From Cylicocyclus nassatus (taxonomy: Eukaryota > Nematoda > Chromadorea > Rhabditida > Strongylidae), in contig CATQJL010000112.1 of the NCBI GenBank assembly GCA_958299035.1, positions 85,764,636-85,828,635 of the forward strand: a DNA stretch of 64,000 bases. Reading direction: 5' to 3'. The translations under genes were made by a program, and so were the position numbers. Numbering within the stretch: the stretch's first letter is position 1; each line of letters opens with the position of its first letter. Positions 60,518 to 64,000 of this stretch are shown one piece after another. The notes beneath the pieces are model-generated. The model made no database searches. It worked only from the letters and a program-made list of their open reading frames with translations, and had not been told where the DNA came from.

Positions 60518-61642
60518 CATGATAACTTCACGAAGGTCAAGGTGAACGTGTTAAAACGATCGAAAAGCAGCGAAAAAGTTGTGCAGTAGCTGGTAAAGGC
60601 GATTCCTATGTTTATAGCAGGCATGGCCATGCCGAAAAACATATTAAACCTCCATTCTAAAGCATTAGTTTTTTTTTACTCTCCAGCTACCAGAAACTGC
60701 CACGCGCATACGTTGGCAAACATCGGCAAAGCTCCTCTCCCGCTATTTTGAGAGGAATGGATGATATCTATGGGAACATCTCCAGGGGAAACTATACACT
60801 CATACATGCACATATGTTTTCAATGCGGAGTGGAAGTAAACGGTGCGAAAAAAGCTGGGGAAAAGGCTAGAGGCAAATCTATCAATATCTTAAAATTCCA
60901 AACAATCATCTAAATAAGTCATCCAACACAAGGATAGAACGTTATCGCGAATGCGCGGATTCTCTTATTATTCTCATTAGTCATTAGCTTATCGTAGTCT
61001 CTCTCGTAACCATGAACTCTCTAAATAAAGTTCCGATGCTGTCTAATCCAATTTCAAGGCTGATAGATGTAGGGTTCAATATAGCTGCAATGATAAATGT
61101 GATGCCGACAGTTACCGACAACATATGCGCGTGAACAAACGTACAAATTGCCAAAGGGTGCACAACGTGAAAATGTGCGCACTGCGGCTTGCGCGGAAAC
61201 TGCCGGGATTGCTGGCGTGGCATCTTGCTCACGCGAAAATGTCGGAAACGCAATGACAGTATGTTTATCGTCAAATTAACTCCGGGGATGTTTTTGGATG
61301 GCTCAAAAAGAAAACGAAGTTTCTATGCATGAGTTGCAGAATAGAGAAATACTCGAACTTCAAAGAACGCGCCAGTCTTGCAAAGACAGTGACACTAGAG
61401 GACGAATAGTCACTATAAGTGTGGTAGCCAAATTTTTGTGCTCAGAACCAGTTTGTGATGTAAAATCGATTCAAAGACTCAACAGTGCGATCGATATTGT
61501 CTGAAAGTTTCAGAAAGCGGAGAACAGGAACTATACCAGCTGAGGGCGACTGGATGACACGCAGAACTATCTGGTAAGGCGGAGCCATGCCGCGCAAATT
61601 TGTTTGCACTTTACACAATCGCTTGGTCTTCTCTATACTTCA
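60518..61642. other. unassigned; minus-strand frame with a membrane segment
   Basis: A 96-residue frame at 61274-60984 (-) has MLSVTVGITFIIAAILN, a likely membrane helix, followed by ISLEIGLDSIGTLFREF. Coding-like, but no family recognised and the upstream part overlaps a block repeated at 52260-52430. Nothing else supported. Confidence 0.35.
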
Positions 61643-61681
61643 CTTGTCCTATTTATCTTTACACGAAGTAAATAGGACAAG
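61643..61681. repeat. short perfect hairpin
   Basis: CTTGTCCTATTTA and its exact inverse with a 13-bp loop; pairing continues imperfectly outwards (acttca / gagaagt). Origin unknown. Confidence 0.75.
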
Positions 61682-62041
61682 AGAAGTTTGCAGGTAGGCC
61701 ATTCGGCATTGATTTGAAGTGGAGTCTGCGAAGAAACTTCATTCATGTGAACAAAAACGACAAACAATAAAAACGGTCGAATCATCCCGAAAAAATAAAT
61801 TGTTCAAAGGAGAGGTATATGCATGAACAGCGGACACATAAAGGCATCAACGCACCGGCAGCAGGAAATTCACATAGAATGACTACGAAACCAGACAAGC
61901 TGTCACTCGCTCTTCCTGCGCAGTCCAGCTGGAAACATTCAAAAGGATTATTCGCGCAAAACAATGGGAATTTCCAGCAGAAAAAAATCTCAGACACTGC
62001 GAGTGGATTGAGCGGTGGCTGAGCAAGTCGGAAAAACAGCA

Positions 62042-62330
62042 CTAACTCTTCTTCAGCTTTCGCATTTCTTTCACCGCCGGTCGCGTCTTCCATTCGTGAC
62101 GACAAAGTGGACAACGCTCAGTGTTTGTTGGATTGCCTAATTTATGTTTTTTGGTTCTATCGGTCGTGTACCAGCGATTTGCGCAACTTAATTGGAACTT
62201 TTCAATCGGAATTTCATCCGCTGTGACAACATACCTCCGGCATCCAACTAGTTGTCGGCAGTGAATGCATCCGACCGGATCGAGAGGTTTCTCATCAAGG
62301 CATATCGCGCACGATCCCCACTCGTCGCTT
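62042..62330 (-). CDS. RING-finger protein (paralogue B), 3' exons
   Basis: Minus strand, two exons: 62330-62235 (acceptor ttcttcag) and 62186-62042 (stop TAG), with a 48-bp intron (gtatgt ... ttaag) that is also open in frame. The first exon is 96 nt, the same length and phases as in paralogue A. It reads CAICLDEKPLDPVGCIHC then RQLVGC; the second reads CANRWYTTDR, then ERCPLCRHEWKTRP and a basic tail ending KLKKS. It is a RING-type zinc-binding domain, likely an E3 ubiquitin ligase. Here the Cys-Ile-His-Cys histidine is present, unlike paralogue A. The frame stays open 5' to 62410, but by analogy this is intron and a coiled-coil exon should lie upstream; the foldback starting near 62735 may separate or have removed it. 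Confidence 0.82.
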
Positions 62331-62734
62331 CTGAAGAAAAAGCTCACACGCATGCGAGTTTTTGAACCTTCCGATGGTATCTTAATCACATTCACACTAG
62401 CTACAAACAAAGAGTGAGCTGGGCCTCGGCAGGGAACTGAAAGAGGCTCCGGTCTCCCCTGCGGCGCTCCCCACTCGCTCTGCGGTGCCTTCGCGAATCA
62501 GTGCAACTACTCCAGTTAGCACACCGTAATTTAGAAAATTGAGAAACCAAATATAGCCGCCCCTAAACCGCGCTTAGACTAGCTCTAGGCGCTAAAAACC
62601 CTTGAAATTATTAGGTTGTTACATAGGTCTTGTTACACTTTGAATTCTAACGACGATAAGTCCTGAACTTCATAATTTTAATAAGGCTCTACGGTGCCAT
62701 TTCGATAGAGCAAAGCAAGCTCTACAAAATAGTT

Positions 62735-63935
62735 TGCAAAAGTTCGCACCAGCTCCTACCCACCGTAAGTTTGCATCCGGAATATGAGACCACTGAAGGC
62801 TCAAAAAATTAGGAAAAGTTCATATTTACGTTTATTTTATACTAGCTGGCTTACCCGGCTCCGCCGTATGTTCCGAATAGAAAATTCCATTTCTTAACCG
62901 ATCCTTACCAAACTTGGCACACATACACTTCGGGCCCCGGCGGGTGTCACGGTCCACTTTTCGTTATCGATCGATGTCGATTTTATCAATTTTTTGCAAA
63001 ATTTGAGCTAGGGGGCTGGAATTTGGCAGAGGGGTGTTCGAGCATGCTGATTTCCCCCACGGGGGTGATCAGCATGCTCGATTACCTCGCTGTGCCAAAT
63101 CCCAGCCCCCTAGCTCAAATTTTGCAAAAAATCGATAAAATCGATATCGATCGATGACGAAAAGTAGCCTATGACACCCGCCGGGGCCCGAAGTGTATGT
63201 GTGTTAAGTTTGGTCCCGATTGGTTCAGAAATGAAATTTTCTATTCGGAACATACGTACATACAGACATACAGACATACATACAGACATACATACAGACA
63301 TACATACAAACAGACATTCAGCTTTATATATAAGATTATTTATTTAATTTTCGTTTTTTTCTATTTTCAGAAATCACGCAAACTGACCACATCGGATACT
63401 CATATGTACCGTTGCTGTATTTCTTCTCAACTAGAAATTGAGAAAACGAAGATTTTCTTCATACAAAAACGAACTATGCGCTTTCCACTTATGTTAGCTG
63501 TATACTACAAGCCCTTGGAAGTTAACCGTAAATTTTTAGCTTTCTAGAAGCCCTAGTTTTCCAAAATTAGCGAATTTAGCTTTTTTCACTCGGTGTTCAA
63601 TGCTGAATTAGGTGATTTTCGAAAACTAGGGCTTTTGGAAAGCTGAAAATTGATGGTTATACTGCTAAGGGATTGTAGTATACAGCTACATCAGAAACAG
63701 CATAGCTTTGATTTGTAAAACGAAAAAATTTTTTGTTTTCTCAATTTCTAGATGAGGAAGAAACACACCGACGGTACATTTGAGTGTCTGTTACAGTGTG
63801 CAATTTTTTTGAGCAAGTTGGAGGTTTGTAGGATCTTTTTGAACAAAGATATGAATTTTTCGTGATTCTTTGAGCCTTCAGTACGACTCAGATTTTGGAT
63901 GCAAACTTACAGTGGGTCGAAGTTGGTGCGAAGTA
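62735..63935. repeat. 1.2-kb foldback with nested R1 element
   Basis: ttcgcaccagctcctaccca, then gtaagtttgcatcc and tgaaggctcaaa at 62735-62815 are mirrored at 63865-63935 with mismatches. Inner arms around 63400-63450 (cttctcaactagaaattgag) and 63735-63777 (ctcaatttctagatgaggaa), and then ccctagttttccaaaatta / inverse near 63548 and 63630, continue the hairpin. The R1 element at 62841-63336 is inserted in the left arm. Confidence 0.85.
62841..63336. repeat. R1 element, foldback form (copy 4)
   Basis: Starts ACTAGCTGGCTTACCCGGCT, has gatcagcatgctcgatta at its centre of symmetry (about 63060) and ends with the acatacagacatac tail and TTTATATATAAGAT. The two halves mirror each other (cttcgggccccggcgggtgt / inverse). 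It is the shortest foldback R1 copy, with one unit per arm. Confidence 0.87.
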
Positions 63936-64000
63936 AAGCAATAGCGATGGACACAGGTCATCACATAACTAAGTGACAGAGGGTGACTGAATAAGGAAAT

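Noticed and set aside
63110..63547. Frames with repeated Thr-Tyr-Arg-His or Met-Ser-Val-Cys
   Set aside because: They translate the acatacagac tail of the R1 repeat.

Overview
The window is AT-rich eukaryotic DNA and almost certainly comes from a nematode. Three things point there: short introns of about 45-60 bp with GT...AG ends, two intact Srt-family seven-transmembrane chemoreceptor genes (a nematode-specific family), and Tc1, mariner and CR1-type repeats. A clade V species (Rhabditina, perhaps a strongylid or hookworm relative) fits best, but the species cannot be read from the sequence. No bacterial gene order, rRNA, CRISPR array or functional tRNA gene was seen.

Host genes are sparse. 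At 1.5-2.7 kb (+) lies the 3' part of a PQ-loop membrane protein like SLC66A2/PQLC1. At 4.9-6.35 kb (+) is a complete ten-exon cdk-7 gene, the CDK-activating kinase and TFIIH kinase, followed by a 74-bp minisatellite. At 12.6-14.0 kb and 22.5-24.0 kb (both -) sit two Srt chemoreceptor paralogues with identical eight-exon structure and open frames (320 and 341 aa). At 38.9-39.8 kb (-) and 62.0-62.3 kb (-) are two related RING-finger genes sharing one intron position; the first also has a coiled-coil exon. Several exon-like fragments that I cannot name lie at 36.2-36.5 (+), 37.5-38.1 (-), 40.4-40.7 (-), 46.4-46.6 (-), 48.4-49.1 (+) and 57.6-57.9 kb (-).

The rest is dominated by mobile DNA. There are two decayed CR1/Jockey-type non-LTR retrotransposons, a Ty3/gypsy remnant that has lost its protease/RT/RNase H region and sits between mariner-like terminal repeats, a mariner with a decayed transposase, and a solo LTR with a 5-bp target duplication. 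There are also many non-autonomous inverted-repeat elements, several with exact target-site duplications: TA, TTAA/TCAA/TTAG, TAA, an 8-bp pair in two different families, and about 11 bp. Many are foldbacks (arms of 70-600 bp facing each other) and several are nested, so insertion order can be read, especially at 53.0-57.6 kb and 42.9-44.9 kb.

Nothing links the host genes functionally. The most unusual feature is the density and diversity of foldback elements, including arms with tRNA-like promoter boxes, a GC-rich G-run element and a recurring family whose members all carry the same short block next to the hairpin centre.
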